Assembly: GCF_022846655.1 (NCBI RefSeq)
Contig: NZ_AP025667.1
Span: 2,393,001 to 2,457,000 of the forward strand
Source: Streptomyces seoulensis
GTDB lineage: Bacteria; Actinomycetota; Actinomycetes; Streptomycetales; Streptomycetaceae
Length of the DNA stretch: 64,000 nucleotides
Direction: 5' to 3'
A program made the translations under genes and the position numbers. The notes under the pieces were generated by a model that was not told the DNA's origin, searched no databases, and saw only the letters and a list, made by a program, of their open reading frames with translations. Positions 21,530-32,285 of the stretch are shown one piece after another (the stretch's first letter is position 1; the number at the start of each line of letters is the position of its first letter).

Positions 21530-22354
21530 GTGAAGTTGTTTGGGAAGTTGTTCGGCAAGAGCGCGCGAGAGGGCGGCGACAACGCGACGGCCCGTCATCG
21601 CGCACAGACCGACGAGGATGGGCAGCGTCCGCTGTTCCGGGACCAGGTGGCTGGTCCGGGTGGTGGCACTTCCGGTGGTCAGGGCGCGGCGTCCGTTGAC
21701 CCTGGCCAGGGCGGCGGCATAGGTTTCGGGCAACCGTCGACCGCGGGTGGAGGGTTCCCCTCCGACCCGCACGCGTCCAACGCCCCCGCGGGGCAGCCGC
21801 GGCAGGAGGCTCCGTCCATGTCGGCCCTGGTGTGTACGAGGTGCGGGAACCGCAACGCGGAGAACGCCCGCTTCTGCTCCCACTGCGGCGCGCCCCTGCG
21901 TCCCGGTGTGGCGCCGGAGCGTCCGTCGGAGACGACTTCCACGATCTCCATCTCCGGCATCGAGGCGTACGACTCCGAGGTCACCGGTCAGACGGCGATG
22001 CCCATGCTGTCGCCCGAGGCGCAGGCGGCGGTCGACGCACTGCCTGTCGGCTCGGCACTGCTGGTGGTGCGCCGTGGCCCGAACTCGGGCAGCCGCTTCC
22101 TGCTGGACAGCGACCTGACCACGGCGGGGCGTCACCCGCAGAGCGACATCTTCCTGGACGACGTGACGGTCTCCCGCAGCCATGTGGAGTTCCGCCGCTC
22201 GCCGGACGGTTCCTTCACGGTGGCCGACGTGGGCAGCCTCAACGGCACCTACGTCAACCGTGAGCGGATCGACCAGGTGGCGCTGGCCAACGGTGACGAG
22301 GTGCAGATCGGCAAGTACCGGCTGGTCTTCTACGCGAGCCGGCAGGGAGTCTGA
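21530..22354 (+). CDS. garA: GarA-like FHA-domain protein with N-terminal zinc ribbon
   Basis: The C-terminal 100 residues form an FHA domain: GR at 200-201, SRSH at 215-218 and SLNGTYVN at 236-243, the phosphothreonine-binding signature. An ETTS motif at 134-137 (SETTSTIS) matches the phosphorylation switch of mycobacterial GarA and corynebacterial OdhI, which regulate 2-oxoglutarate dehydrogenase and glutamate metabolism under Ser/Thr kinases. Unlike GarA, this protein has about 130 extra N-terminal residues, including a Gly-rich linker and a four-cysteine zinc ribbon (Cys102, 105, 116, 119). The GTG start at 21530 follows AAGGGGA. An internal ATG at 21818 would give a form closer to GarA but still with the ribbon. 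Confidence 0.85.
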   Translation: MKLFGKLFGKSAREGGDNATARHRAQTDEDGQRPLFRDQVAGPGGGTSGGQGAASVDPGQGGGIGFGQPSTAGGGFPSDPHASNAPAGQPRQEAPSMSALVCTRCGNRNAENARFCSHCGAPLRPGVAPERPSETTSTISISGIEAYDSEVTGQTAMPMLSPEAQAAVDALPVGSALLVVRRGPNSGSRFLLDSDLTTAGRHPQSDIFLDDVTVSRSHVEFRRSPDGSFTVADVGSLNGTYVNRERIDQVALANGDEVQIGKYRLVFYASRQGV

Positions 22355-22397
22355 CCCACCCCCGGACACTCGTCCGGGGGAACCCCAGGGAAGGTCC

Positions 22398-23135
22398 ATG
22401 CTTCAAACACCGAGCGGCGGTGCCGGAAGCGGTACCGCCGCCAGGGACAGTGGGCTGATGAGCATCGGCACGGTGCTGAACCTGCTGCGCGAGGAGTTCC
22501 CCGAAGTCACCATCTCCAAGATCCGCTTCCTGGAGTCGGAGGGGCTCATCGAGCCGCAGCGGACCCCGTCGGGGTATCGCAAGTTCAGTCCCCGTGACGT
22601 GGAGCGTCTCGGGGCCGTCCTGCGGATGCAGCGGGACCACTATCTGCCGCTCAAGGTGATCCGCGAGCATCTGGACGCCATGGAGCGCGGCGAGGCGGTC
22701 CAGCTCCCCGTGGTCGGCCGTCAGCGCGGCCCCGGCGAGGAGCCGGAGGAGGCCGAGCGTTCCACGGTCGCCCGTATCGGCCGGGACGAGCTGCTGGCGG
22801 CGGCCGGCGTCGACGAGGCCGAACTGCGCGAGTGGGAGTCGTACGGACTCCTCGCCCCCCTGGCGGAGGGTGTCTATGACGCCGAGGCCGTCACCGTGGC
22901 CGCGCTGGTGGCCGAACTGGGCCGGTTCGGCATCGAACCCCGCCATCTGCGGGTGATGAAGGCGGCCGCCGAGCGTGAGGCCGGGCTGGTCGACCAGGTC
23001 GTCGCGCCCCTGAAGCGGCACCGTAATCCGCAGACCAGAGTGCTCGCGGAGACCCGGACGAAGGAGCTCGCGGCGCTCACCATGAAGCTGCACTCGGCTC
23101 TGGTGAAGGCGGCGCTCGGGGTGCGGGTGCCCTGA
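22398..23135 (+). CDS. ftsR: MerR-family cell-division regulator FtsR
   Basis: This 245-residue protein has a MerR winged helix (about 20-90: SIGTVLNLLREEFPEVTISK, then IRFLESEGLIEPQR and GYRKFSPRDVERL). The remainder matches the actinobacterial Rv1828 family, whose Corynebacterium member FtsR activates ftsZ. It follows the GarA-like gene by 43 bases on the same strand and is probably co-transcribed with it. There is no cysteine-rich metal-sensing loop, so the signal is unlikely to be a metal. The ATG at 22398 follows GGGAAGG. Confidence 0.88.
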   Translation: MLQTPSGGAGSGTAARDSGLMSIGTVLNLLREEFPEVTISKIRFLESEGLIEPQRTPSGYRKFSPRDVERLGAVLRMQRDHYLPLKVIREHLDAMERGEAVQLPVVGRQRGPGEEPEEAERSTVARIGRDELLAAAGVDEAELREWESYGLLAPLAEGVYDAEAVTVAALVAELGRFGIEPRHLRVMKAAAEREAGLVDQVVAPLKRHRNPQTRVLAETRTKELAALTMKLHSALVKAALGVRVP

Positions 23136-23232
23136 GGTGCGGTGTGTCCCGACCCGGCTGACTTGCGCCGGATCGCCCACCTGTTCCCGGCCCGACTACC
23201 CAAACGTCCCGAGCACGGCCTAGGGTTGCTGT

Positions 23233-23706
23233 GTGAACGAGCTCGATGTCGTAGGTGTCCGGGTCGAAATGCCCTCCAACCAACCGATCGTGCTCCTGCG
23301 CGAAGTGGGAGGCGACCGCTACCTCCCCATCTGGATCGGGCCGGGGGAGGCGACGGCGATCGCCTTCGCCCAGCAGGGCATGGCTCCCGCGCGGCCGCTG
23401 ACGCACGACCTGTTCAAGGACGTGCTGGAGGCGGTGGGCCAGGAGCTGACCGAAGTCCGCATCACCGATCTGCGAGAGGGCGTCTTCTACGCGGAGCTGG
23501 TGTTCGCCAGCGGAGTCGAGGTGAGCGCGCGGCCGTCCGACGCCATAGCGCTCGCCCTGCGCACCGGCACGCCGATCTACGGCAGTGACGGGGTGCTGGA
23601 CGACGCGGGCATCGCCATCCCCGACGAGCAGGAGGACGAGGTGGAGAAGTTCCGCGAGTTCCTCGACCAGATCTCGCCCGAGGACTTCGGCAGCAGCAGC
23701 CAGTGA
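23233..23706 (+). CDS. DUF151 / bifunctional nuclease family protein
   Basis: This 157-residue soluble protein is of the DUF151 (BFN) family: LDVVGVRVEMPSNQPIVLLR, LPIWIGPGEATAIAF, and ARPSDAIALALRTGTPIY are family signatures. Plant members have nuclease activity; the bacterial function is untested, and Rv1829 occupies the same place in mycobacteria. The start is GTG at 23233. It lies 97 bases after ftsR on the same strand. Confidence 0.88.
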   Translation: MNELDVVGVRVEMPSNQPIVLLREVGGDRYLPIWIGPGEATAIAFAQQGMAPARPLTHDLFKDVLEAVGQELTEVRITDLREGVFYAELVFASGVEVSARPSDAIALALRTGTPIYGSDGVLDDAGIAIPDEQEDEVEKFREFLDQISPEDFGSSSQ

Positions 23707-23885
23707 CGCCCGAGGCCGGCCGGGCGGACCGACGGGTCCGCGTCCGGCCGGCCGGTGGCGCGCTGTGACCGCGCCGCGAGGGCAATTGCCAACGGCCCGT
23801 GAGAGCGTCCTACGCCTTCCCGCGAGCGCATTCGGCTAGCCTTTCCCCGCGGTGGGACACGGGAAACCACTCTCAGGGTGATTAT

Positions 23886-23941
23886 CACTCGGCGTGCCGA
23901 GTGTGGCGATCGTTGACGCACCCCTGGTGACTGCCTACCGT
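23886..23941 (+). promoter_or_regulatory. Promoter with upstream palindrome before the ResR-like gene
   Basis: TTGACG (23913-23918), a 17-base spacer and TACCGT (23936-23941) form a good sigma-HrdB-type promoter. Immediately upstream is an 18-base perfect palindrome, CACTCGGC-GT-GCCGAGTG (23886-23903), ending nine bases before the -35. A GGAGG ribosome binding site at 23962-23966 then precedes the GTG at 23972. The palindrome is well placed for an activator or autoregulator; the binding protein is unknown. Confidence 0.7.
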
Positions 23942-23971
23942 CGATAAGGCAGGTCAAGGACGGAGGTCGGC

Positions 23972-24655
23972 GTGAGAATGAGCGGCGACGGTACGGCTGG
24001 GGGTGCCCCCGGACACGGTTTCGGGGAGAGCGGCCCGTACCCTCCCCCGGGCGCACGGCTTCGGCCAAGCGGGGGACACCCACAGCTCGGCGGCGCGGCT
24101 GATCACGCTCCGCAGCGGCCGACGGTGGTGCCTGACGGTGAAGGGGCGACGGCCATGACGTCCGAGGAGATCGGCTATCGCGGTCCCACGGCCTGTGCGG
24201 CCGCCGGGATCACCTACCGGCAGCTCGACTACTGGGCCCGTACGGGACTGGTCGAGCCGAGTGTGCGGCCGGCCCATGGCTCGGGCACACAGCGGTTGTA
24301 CAGCTTCCGTGACGTGGTCGTGCTGAAGATCGTCAAGCGGTTCCTGGACACGGGTGTCTCCCTCCAGAACATCCGCTCGGCCGTGCAGCACCTCAGGGAG
24401 CGCGGGTTCCGCGATCTGGAGCGCATGACCCTGATGAGCGACGGCGCCATGGTCTACGAGTGCACCTCCCCGGACGAGGTCCACGCGCTGCTCCAGGGCG
24501 GCCAGGGCATCTTCGGGATCGCCGTGGGCGTGGTGTGGCGGGACGTGGAGAGCGCCCTGTCCCAGCTCCACGGCGAGCGCATCGACACCGGTGAGACGCT
24601 CATCGGGCCCAACCCGGCCGATGAACTGGCGCGGCGGCGCAACCGGGCCGTCTGA
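23972..24655 (+). CDS. MerR-family regulator, ResR (Rv1830) type
   Basis: This 227-residue protein has a disordered Gly/Pro-rich N-terminus (1-60), then the highly conserved GYRGPTACAAAGITYRQLDY winged helix and a segment with GGQGIFGIAVG shared with mycobacterial Rv1830, known as ResR, a regulator of growth and division genes. The GTG at 23972 fits the mapped-looking promoter and ribosome binding site; the ATG at 24155 would give a core-only form. It lacks the effector-binding cysteines of metal MerR proteins. It follows DUF151 in the same order as in mycobacteria, but here it has its own promoter. Confidence 0.87.
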   Translation: MRMSGDGTAGGAPGHGFGESGPYPPPGARLRPSGGHPQLGGAADHAPQRPTVVPDGEGATAMTSEEIGYRGPTACAAAGITYRQLDYWARTGLVEPSVRPAHGSGTQRLYSFRDVVVLKIVKRFLDTGVSLQNIRSAVQHLRERGFRDLERMTLMSDGAMVYECTSPDEVHALLQGGQGIFGIAVGVVWRDVESALSQLHGERIDTGETLIGPNPADELARRRNRAV

Positions 24656-24730
24656 GGCCCGGCGGCGCCCCGCCCCGTCGAAGGCCCCCGCACGGGGTCG
24701 TTGTCAGTGGCGTGGTGCAGCATCGGACAT

Positions 24731-26116
24731 GTGAGAGACGCGCCCACCATCCTCCATCTCGACATGGACGCCTTCTTCGCCTCGGTGGAGCAGGCGTCCA
24801 AGCCGAGCCTGCGGGGGAAGGCCGTCGTCGTGGGCGGCATCGGGCCACGCGGGGTCGTGGCCACCGCGTCGTACGAGGCACGGGTGTTCGGCGTGCACTC
24901 GGCCATGCCCACCGCGCAGGCGCGGCGGCTGGCGCCGAACGCCGCCTACCTCACGCCCCGCTTCGCGCTGTACCGCTCGATCAGCGACCAGGTGATGGCG
25001 CTGCTGCGGGAGTTGTCCCCGCTGGTGGAGCCGCTGAGCCTGGACGAGGCGTTCGTGGACCTGGAGGCCGGTGACACGGCCTGGGACGAGGCGTCGGCGC
25101 GGGAGGCCGGGGCGCGGCTGCGCGCGGACATCCTGGCGGTGACGGGGCTGACCGGTTCGGTGGGGCTCGCCGCCTCCAAGATGCTGGCCAAGATCGCCTC
25201 GGAGCGGGCCAAGCCCGACGGCCTGGTGCTCATCGAACCCGGCACCGAGCGGGCCCTGCTGGCACCTATGCCGGTGCGGACCCTGCCCGGCGTGGGACCG
25301 GCCACCGGCGACCATCTGCGGCGCGCCGGGATCACCACCGTCCTGGAGTTGTCGGAGGCGGGCGAGGACGAACTGGTCCGGCTGCTCGGCAAGGCGCACG
25401 GACACTCGCTGTACGCGATGGCGCTGGCCCGTGACGACCGGCCCGTGGTGGCCGAGCGCGAGGCGAAGTCGGTGTCGGTGGAGGACACCTACGCCGTGGA
25501 CATCCACGACCGGCCGCGCATCGGCCTGGAGGTCCGCCGGCTCGCCGACCGGTGCGTGCGGCGGCTGCGCGGGGCCGGGCTGTCCGGCCGGACCATCGTG
25601 CTCAAGGTCCGGCGGTACGACTTCTCCACCCTGACCCGCTCCGAGACGCTGAGGGGGCCCACGGACGATCCGACGGTGATCCGGGAGGCGGCGGCGCGGC
25701 TGCTGGACTCCGTGGACACCACGGGAGGGGTGCGGCTGCTCGGCGTGGGCGTCTCCGGGCTGGCCGACTACACCCAGGAGGACCTGTTCGCCCAGGCGGC
25801 GGGGGAGCCGGCCGAGGAGACGCCGGAGGAGAGCGCTCCCGATCTCGGACCCGAGAGACCCGAGCCCGCCGCGCCGGAGTGGCGGGCGGGCCAGGACGTG
25901 CGGCACCCCGAGTACGGCCACGGCTGGGTGCAGGGCAGCGGCCTGGGGCGGGTCACCGTGCGCTTCGAGACCCCGACCTCCGCGCCGGGCCGGGTACGGA
26001 CGCTGCGTGCCGACGACCCCGACCTGACACCGGCCGAGCCACTGCCGCTGGTGGGGGAGGTGTGCGGGCAGCGGGAGGAGGCGACCGGCGCGGGCGGGGC
26101 CACGGGAGGCGGATGA
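24731..26116 (+). CDS. dinB: DNA polymerase IV (DinB, Y-family) with C-terminal Tudor-like extension
   Basis: This 461-residue translesion polymerase has catalytic acids Asp11 (HLDMDAFFASVE) and Asp105-Glu106 (SLDEAFVD), the thumb helix-hairpin-helix (LPGVGPATGDHLRRAGI) and a little-finger domain ending in the sliding-clamp motif QEDLF (349-353). About 105 residues follow the clamp motif: an acidic Pro-Glu linker and then a VRHPEYGHGWVQ...VTVRF segment (389-412) resembling the C-terminal Tudor-like domain of UvrD/PcrA helicases, which binds RNA polymerase. The GTG at 24731 is the start just before the catalytic domain; the ten codons upstream are not conserved-looking. Confidence 0.9.
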   Translation: MRDAPTILHLDMDAFFASVEQASKPSLRGKAVVVGGIGPRGVVATASYEARVFGVHSAMPTAQARRLAPNAAYLTPRFALYRSISDQVMALLRELSPLVEPLSLDEAFVDLEAGDTAWDEASAREAGARLRADILAVTGLTGSVGLAASKMLAKIASERAKPDGLVLIEPGTERALLAPMPVRTLPGVGPATGDHLRRAGITTVLELSEAGEDELVRLLGKAHGHSLYAMALARDDRPVVAEREAKSVSVEDTYAVDIHDRPRIGLEVRRLADRCVRRLRGAGLSGRTIVLKVRRYDFSTLTRSETLRGPTDDPTVIREAAARLLDSVDTTGGVRLLGVGVSGLADYTQEDLFAQAAGEPAEETPEESAPDLGPERPEPAAPEWRAGQDVRHPEYGHGWVQGSGLGRVTVRFETPTSAPGRVRTLRADDPDLTPAEPLPLVGEVCGQREEATGAGGATGGG

Positions 26117-26123
26117 GGGGGGC

Positions 26124-26495
26124 TCAGGTCTCCTCGGTGCCCGCGACCTTGCCGAAGTCGCGGTCCGGGGTCCTGGCGGAGGGGCCCACGTCGAGACCGT
26201 AGTGGTGGTAGAGCTGGAGTTCCTGCTCGGGGGAGAGGTGACGGCCCACGCCGAAGTCGGGGGCGTCCTTGATGAGGGCGCGTTCGAAGGGGACGCGGAG
26301 CGCGCCGTCGACCAGTTCGCTGGGCTCCAGCGGGACGAAGGCGTCGCGCGAGAAGAGGCCGGTGCGCACCGCCGCCCACTCCGGGACGCCGGTCGCGTCG
26401 TCGAGGTACACCTCGTCTATGGTGCCGATCTTGGTGCCGGCTCGGTCGAACGCCTTGCGGCCGATCAGGCTGCGCGGATCGATGTCGGTCTGCAC
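26124..26495 (-). CDS. PRC-barrel domain protein
   Basis: This 123-residue soluble protein has an N-terminal PRC-barrel: SLIGRKAFDRAGTKIGTIDE, YLDD, then WAAVRTGLFSRDAFVPL. Such proteins occur widely in streptomycetes and may have a scaffold or RNA-binding role; the function is unknown. The GTG at 26495 follows GGGAGAGG. An upstream frame to 26537 lacks similarity. It is convergent with dinB, seven bases apart, and diverges from the gcvP riboswitch leader. Confidence 0.82.
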   Translation of the reverse strand: MQTDIDPRSLIGRKAFDRAGTKIGTIDEVYLDDATGVPEWAAVRTGLFSRDAFVPLEPSELVDGALRVPFERALIKDAPDFGVGRHLSPEQELQLYHHYGLDVGPSARTPDRDFGKVAGTEET

Positions 26496-26618
26496 GATCC
26501 CTCTCCCTCCACATGGTCGCAACTCATCCGTAAGCACTACAAAAGAGCAGAATCAGCCGGGCGGCCACTCGAACGCCGCGCTCAGGACCCCGCTGGTAGG
26601 CTGAACAAGGCTGCTGAC

Positions 26619-26812
26619 CCCGTGCGGGAGAGTCCTCCGAGCAATTCGGAGGCGCCGAAGGAGCAACTCCTCCCCGGAATCTCTCAGGCCCCCGTACCGC
26701 ACGGACGAGGTCACTCTGGAAAGCAGGGCGGGCGTCCATGGCTCCCGCTCTCACCGACGGTGCAAGCCGGGGTCCGCTGGCCCCCGGTGAAGCTCTCAGG
26801 TAAGAGATGACA
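26619..26812 (+). ncRNA. Tandem glycine riboswitch upstream of gcvP
   Basis: The leader shows two adjacent glycine aptamers. The first (about 26619-26713) has GGGAGAGTCC, the core GGCGCCGAAGGAGCAA (26651-26666) and CTCTCAGGC (26681-26689), then TACCG and GGACGA. The second (about 26714-26812) has TCTGGAAAGC, CTCACCGACGGTGCAAGCC and GAAGCTCTCAGGT. Glycine binding in both is expected to switch on gcvP, which clears excess glycine; gcvP riboswitches of this kind are known in Streptomyces griseus. About 70 bases separate the second aptamer from the ATG. Confidence 0.95.
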
Positions 26813-26884
26813 GAGGGGGAGGCCGGTGGGCACCCGAGCCGTGGTGCCCCTCGCAGGTCGCGTCAGACCAGGAGGCCTCCGCAC

Positions 26885-29770
<2,886 letters not shown>

Positions 29771-29788
29771 GCGCGTTCGTGAGTGGAC

Positions 29789-29824
29789 GAAGGCCCCCTG
29801 CCCGAACCGGGCGGGGGGCCTTCC
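29789..29824 (+). terminator. gcvP terminator hairpin
   Basis: AGGCCCCCTGCCCG and CGGGCGGGGGGCCT pair closely around AAC, followed by TTCCTCGT. It also separates the convergent tandem-Mop gene. Confidence 0.85.
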
Positions 29825-29834
29825 TCGTGTCCGC

Positions 29835-30254
29835 TCAGGCCGTGGCCAGCGAGACCTCGGTCGACTTGATCAGCGCCACCACCTGATCGCCCTCCGAGAG
29901 CTTGAGGTCAGCGGCCGACTCGTGGGTGATGGCCGACGTCACCTCGGCGCCCGGCACCGCGACCTTCACCGTGGCCATGGCCGTGCCCATGGTGATCTCA
30001 CTGATGGTGCCCGCGAGCTGGTTGCGGATCGAGATGTGGTCGACGGGCTCGGTGGCCAGGGAGACCTCCGTCGCCTTCACCAGGGCGTGCACGGGGGTGC
30101 CCTCGGCCAGCCGCAGTTCCTTGGTGGCCTCCTCGGTGATCGCCGCGGTCAGGTGCTGACCGCCGTCCAGCCGGATCTTGACGGTCGCCATGACCTCGCC
30201 GGGGTGGACCGCCGTGACGGTGCCGGGAAGCTGGTTGCGGATGCTCATGCTCAT
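29835..30254 (-). CDS. Tandem Mop (TOBE) molybdate-binding protein
   Basis: This 139-residue protein consists of two Mop domains of about 66 residues each, both beginning SIRNQL and ending VHALVKATEVSLAT or VVALIKSTEVSLAT. This is the molbindin fold, which binds molybdate or tungstate in oligomers and buffers intracellular oxyanion. There is no DNA-binding domain. A second ATG at 30248 is possible. It lies 28 bases downstream of modC on the same strand, so it is probably the last gene of the mod operon. Confidence 0.88.
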   Translation of the reverse strand: MSMSIRNQLPGTVTAVHPGEVMATVKIRLDGGQHLTAAITEEATKELRLAEGTPVHALVKATEVSLATEPVDHISIRNQLAGTISEITMGTAMATVKVAVPGAEVTSAITHESAADLKLSEGDQVVALIKSTEVSLATA

Positions 30255-30282
30255 GGGGCCACACCGTAGTGGCTGGGTGGCC

Positions 30283-31368
30283 TCATGCCGGGTATGCGTG
30301 CGTCTGCGTCGCCTTGACGGTCGCCCAGACCGGTGCGCCCGTGTGCAGGTCCAGCTCGGCGGCCGCCGCCGTGGTGAGATCGGCGGCGAGCCGGATCTCC
30401 CCGGTCAGGTCCGCGCGGATCTGGTCGCCGTGGGTCTCCAGTCCGGCCACCTCGCAGCGCCACAGGTTACGGGCGCTGGCCCCGGTCGGGCGGTCCCGGA
30501 ACAGGGTGACCGCGACCGGCGGGAAGGCGACGAACACCGGTCCGGTCAGCTCCTCGGTGGTCGTAATCGACGGCCCGGAGTCCAGCCGTACCGCGTGCCC
30601 GTCCGCCTCGCCCCGGTAGAGGTTGAGGCCGACCAACTGCGCGATGTAGTCCGTGCGCGGATGGCGGGCGATCTCCGTGGGGGCGCCCTCCTGGACCACG
30701 CGGCCGTGCTCCACCACCACCAGGCGGTCCGCGAGCACCATGGCGTCCAGCGGATCGTGCGTGACGAGCACGGCGACCGCCTCGAACTCGGCCAGATGCC
30801 GCCGCAGTCGGGAACGGACCTCCAGACGGGTACGGGCGTCCAGCGCCGCGAGCGGCTCGTCCAGGAGCAGCAGCCGGGGCCGGGTGGCCAGGGCCCTGGC
30901 CAACGCGACCCGCTGGGCCTGGCCGCCGGACAGGCGGCGGGGCTTGGCTCCCGCGTGCTCGGCAAGGCCCATGCGCTCCAGCCAGGTGGCGGCCTGCGCG
31001 CGGGCCTCGGTCTTGCCGACGCCGTGACAGCGCGGGCCGAAGGCCACGTTGTCCAGCGCGGACAGGTGCGGGAAGAGCAGGTAGTCCTGGAAGACCACGC
31101 CTACCGGGCGGTTCTCCGGCGGGGTGCGCTCCAGCGCCGTACCGTCCAGCCGCAGATGGCCCTCCGAGAGCGGGACGAGGCCCGCGAGGGCGCGCAGCGC
31201 GGTGGTCTTGCCCGCGCCGTTCGGGCCGAGCAGCGCGACCACGTCACCGGGAGCCGCGCGCAGGGCCACGTCCAGCCGGAAATCGCCCCGGTCGACCACG
31301 AGGCGGGCGTCCAGCCCCTGTTCGCCCGCCGCCTTGAGCAGGGCGGGAGGCGCGTCGATGTCGGTCAT
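30283..31368 (-). CDS. modC: Molybdate ABC transporter ATP-binding protein
   Basis: This 361-residue ATPase has Walker A GPNGAGKTT, the Q-loop VVFQDYLLFPHL, the ABC signature LSGGQAQRVALARAL, Walker B LLLLDEPLAALD and the switch His (VTHDP). A C-terminal TOBE/Mop region (about 285-361) is the part that senses cytoplasmic molybdate in ModC. The ATG at 31368 is chosen because the sequence upstream is unrelated and overlaps the intergenic gap. It lies 59 bases after modB. Confidence 0.92.
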   Translation of the reverse strand: MTDIDAPPALLKAAGEQGLDARLVVDRGDFRLDVALRAAPGDVVALLGPNGAGKTTALRALAGLVPLSEGHLRLDGTALERTPPENRPVGVVFQDYLLFPHLSALDNVAFGPRCHGVGKTEARAQAATWLERMGLAEHAGAKPRRLSGGQAQRVALARALATRPRLLLLDEPLAALDARTRLEVRSRLRRHLAEFEAVAVLVTHDPLDAMVLADRLVVVEHGRVVQEGAPTEIARHPRTDYIAQLVGLNLYRGEADGHAVRLDSGPSITTTEELTGPVFVAFPPVAVTLFRDRPTGASARNLWRCEVAGLETHGDQIRADLTGEIRLAADLTTAAAAELDLHTGAPVWATVKATQTHAYPA

Positions 31369-31427
31369 GGGGCGGTCGTCCTCCGTCGGCGCCGGCGTGG
31401 TCGCTGTCTTCCATCCTCGTGGCACCG

Positions 31428-32285
31428 TCAGGCTCCCGTCATCCACCGGTCCCGCAGGCACGCCAGCACCGCGATCGACACCGCCAGCAGGATCAGGCTG
31501 AGGGCGATGGCGGCTTCCGGGTCGTTCTGCAGGGCGAGGTAGACCGCCAGCGGCATGGTCTGGGTGCGGCCGGGGAAGTTGCCCGCGAAGGTGATCGTGG
31601 CCCCGAACTCACCGAGCGCACGGGCCCAGGCCAGCACGGCGCCCGCCGCGATGCCGGGGGCGATGAGCGGCAGGGTGACCCGGCGGAAGGCGGTGAAGCG
31701 GGAGGCGCCGAGCGTGGTGGCGGCCTCCTCGTAGCGCGGGTCGGCCGCCCGCAGGGTGCCCTCGACGCTGATGACCAGGAACGGCATGGCGACGAACGCC
31801 TCCGCCACGACCACACCGGCGGTGGTGAACGGCAGGGTGATCCCGAACCAGTCGTCCAGCGACTTGCCGACGATGCCGTTGCGGCCGAGGGCGAGCAGCA
31901 GCGCCACACCGCCGACGACCGGCGGCAGCACCAGCGGCAGGGTCACCAGGGCCCGCACCAGGCCCCGGCCGGGGAACTCCGTACGGGCCAGCAGCCAGGC
32001 CAGCGGCACGCCGAGCACCAGGGCTACGGCGGTGGCGGCGGTGGCGCTGATCAGGGAGAGCTGGAGCGCCTGCCACACCTCGGTGCTGGACAACTGGGAC
32101 GGCAGGCTGCGCCAGGGGGCGCGGACCAGCAGGGCGAGCAGGGGCACCAGCAGGAAGGCCATGGCCAGCAGGCCCGGCACCAGAAGCGGCAGCGGCACAC
32201 CACGGCGGGCGGCGCGGACACGCGGGCGCCGCGACCCGCCCCCGTCGGGGCCGGCCACGGCGTCGCGCTGCTTCAGCCCGGTCAC
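31428..32285 (-). CDS. modB: Molybdate ABC transporter permease
   Basis: This 285-residue inner membrane protein has about six membrane segments and the ABC-permease EAA loop (EEAATTLGASRFTAFRRVTL) that contacts ModC. LPLVLPPVVGGVALL and GEFGATITFAGN are typical of ModB. Its GTG start at 32285 overlaps the modA stop (GTGA), giving translational coupling. The longer frame up to 32624 runs antisense-like through modA and is rejected. Confidence 0.93.
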   Translation of the reverse strand: MTGLKQRDAVAGPDGGGSRRPRVRAARRGVPLPLLVPGLLAMAFLLVPLLALLVRAPWRSLPSQLSSTEVWQALQLSLISATAATAVALVLGVPLAWLLARTEFPGRGLVRALVTLPLVLPPVVGGVALLLALGRNGIVGKSLDDWFGITLPFTTAGVVVAEAFVAMPFLVISVEGTLRAADPRYEEAATTLGASRFTAFRRVTLPLIAPGIAAGAVLAWARALGEFGATITFAGNFPGRTQTMPLAVYLALQNDPEAAIALSLILLAVSIAVLACLRDRWMTGA

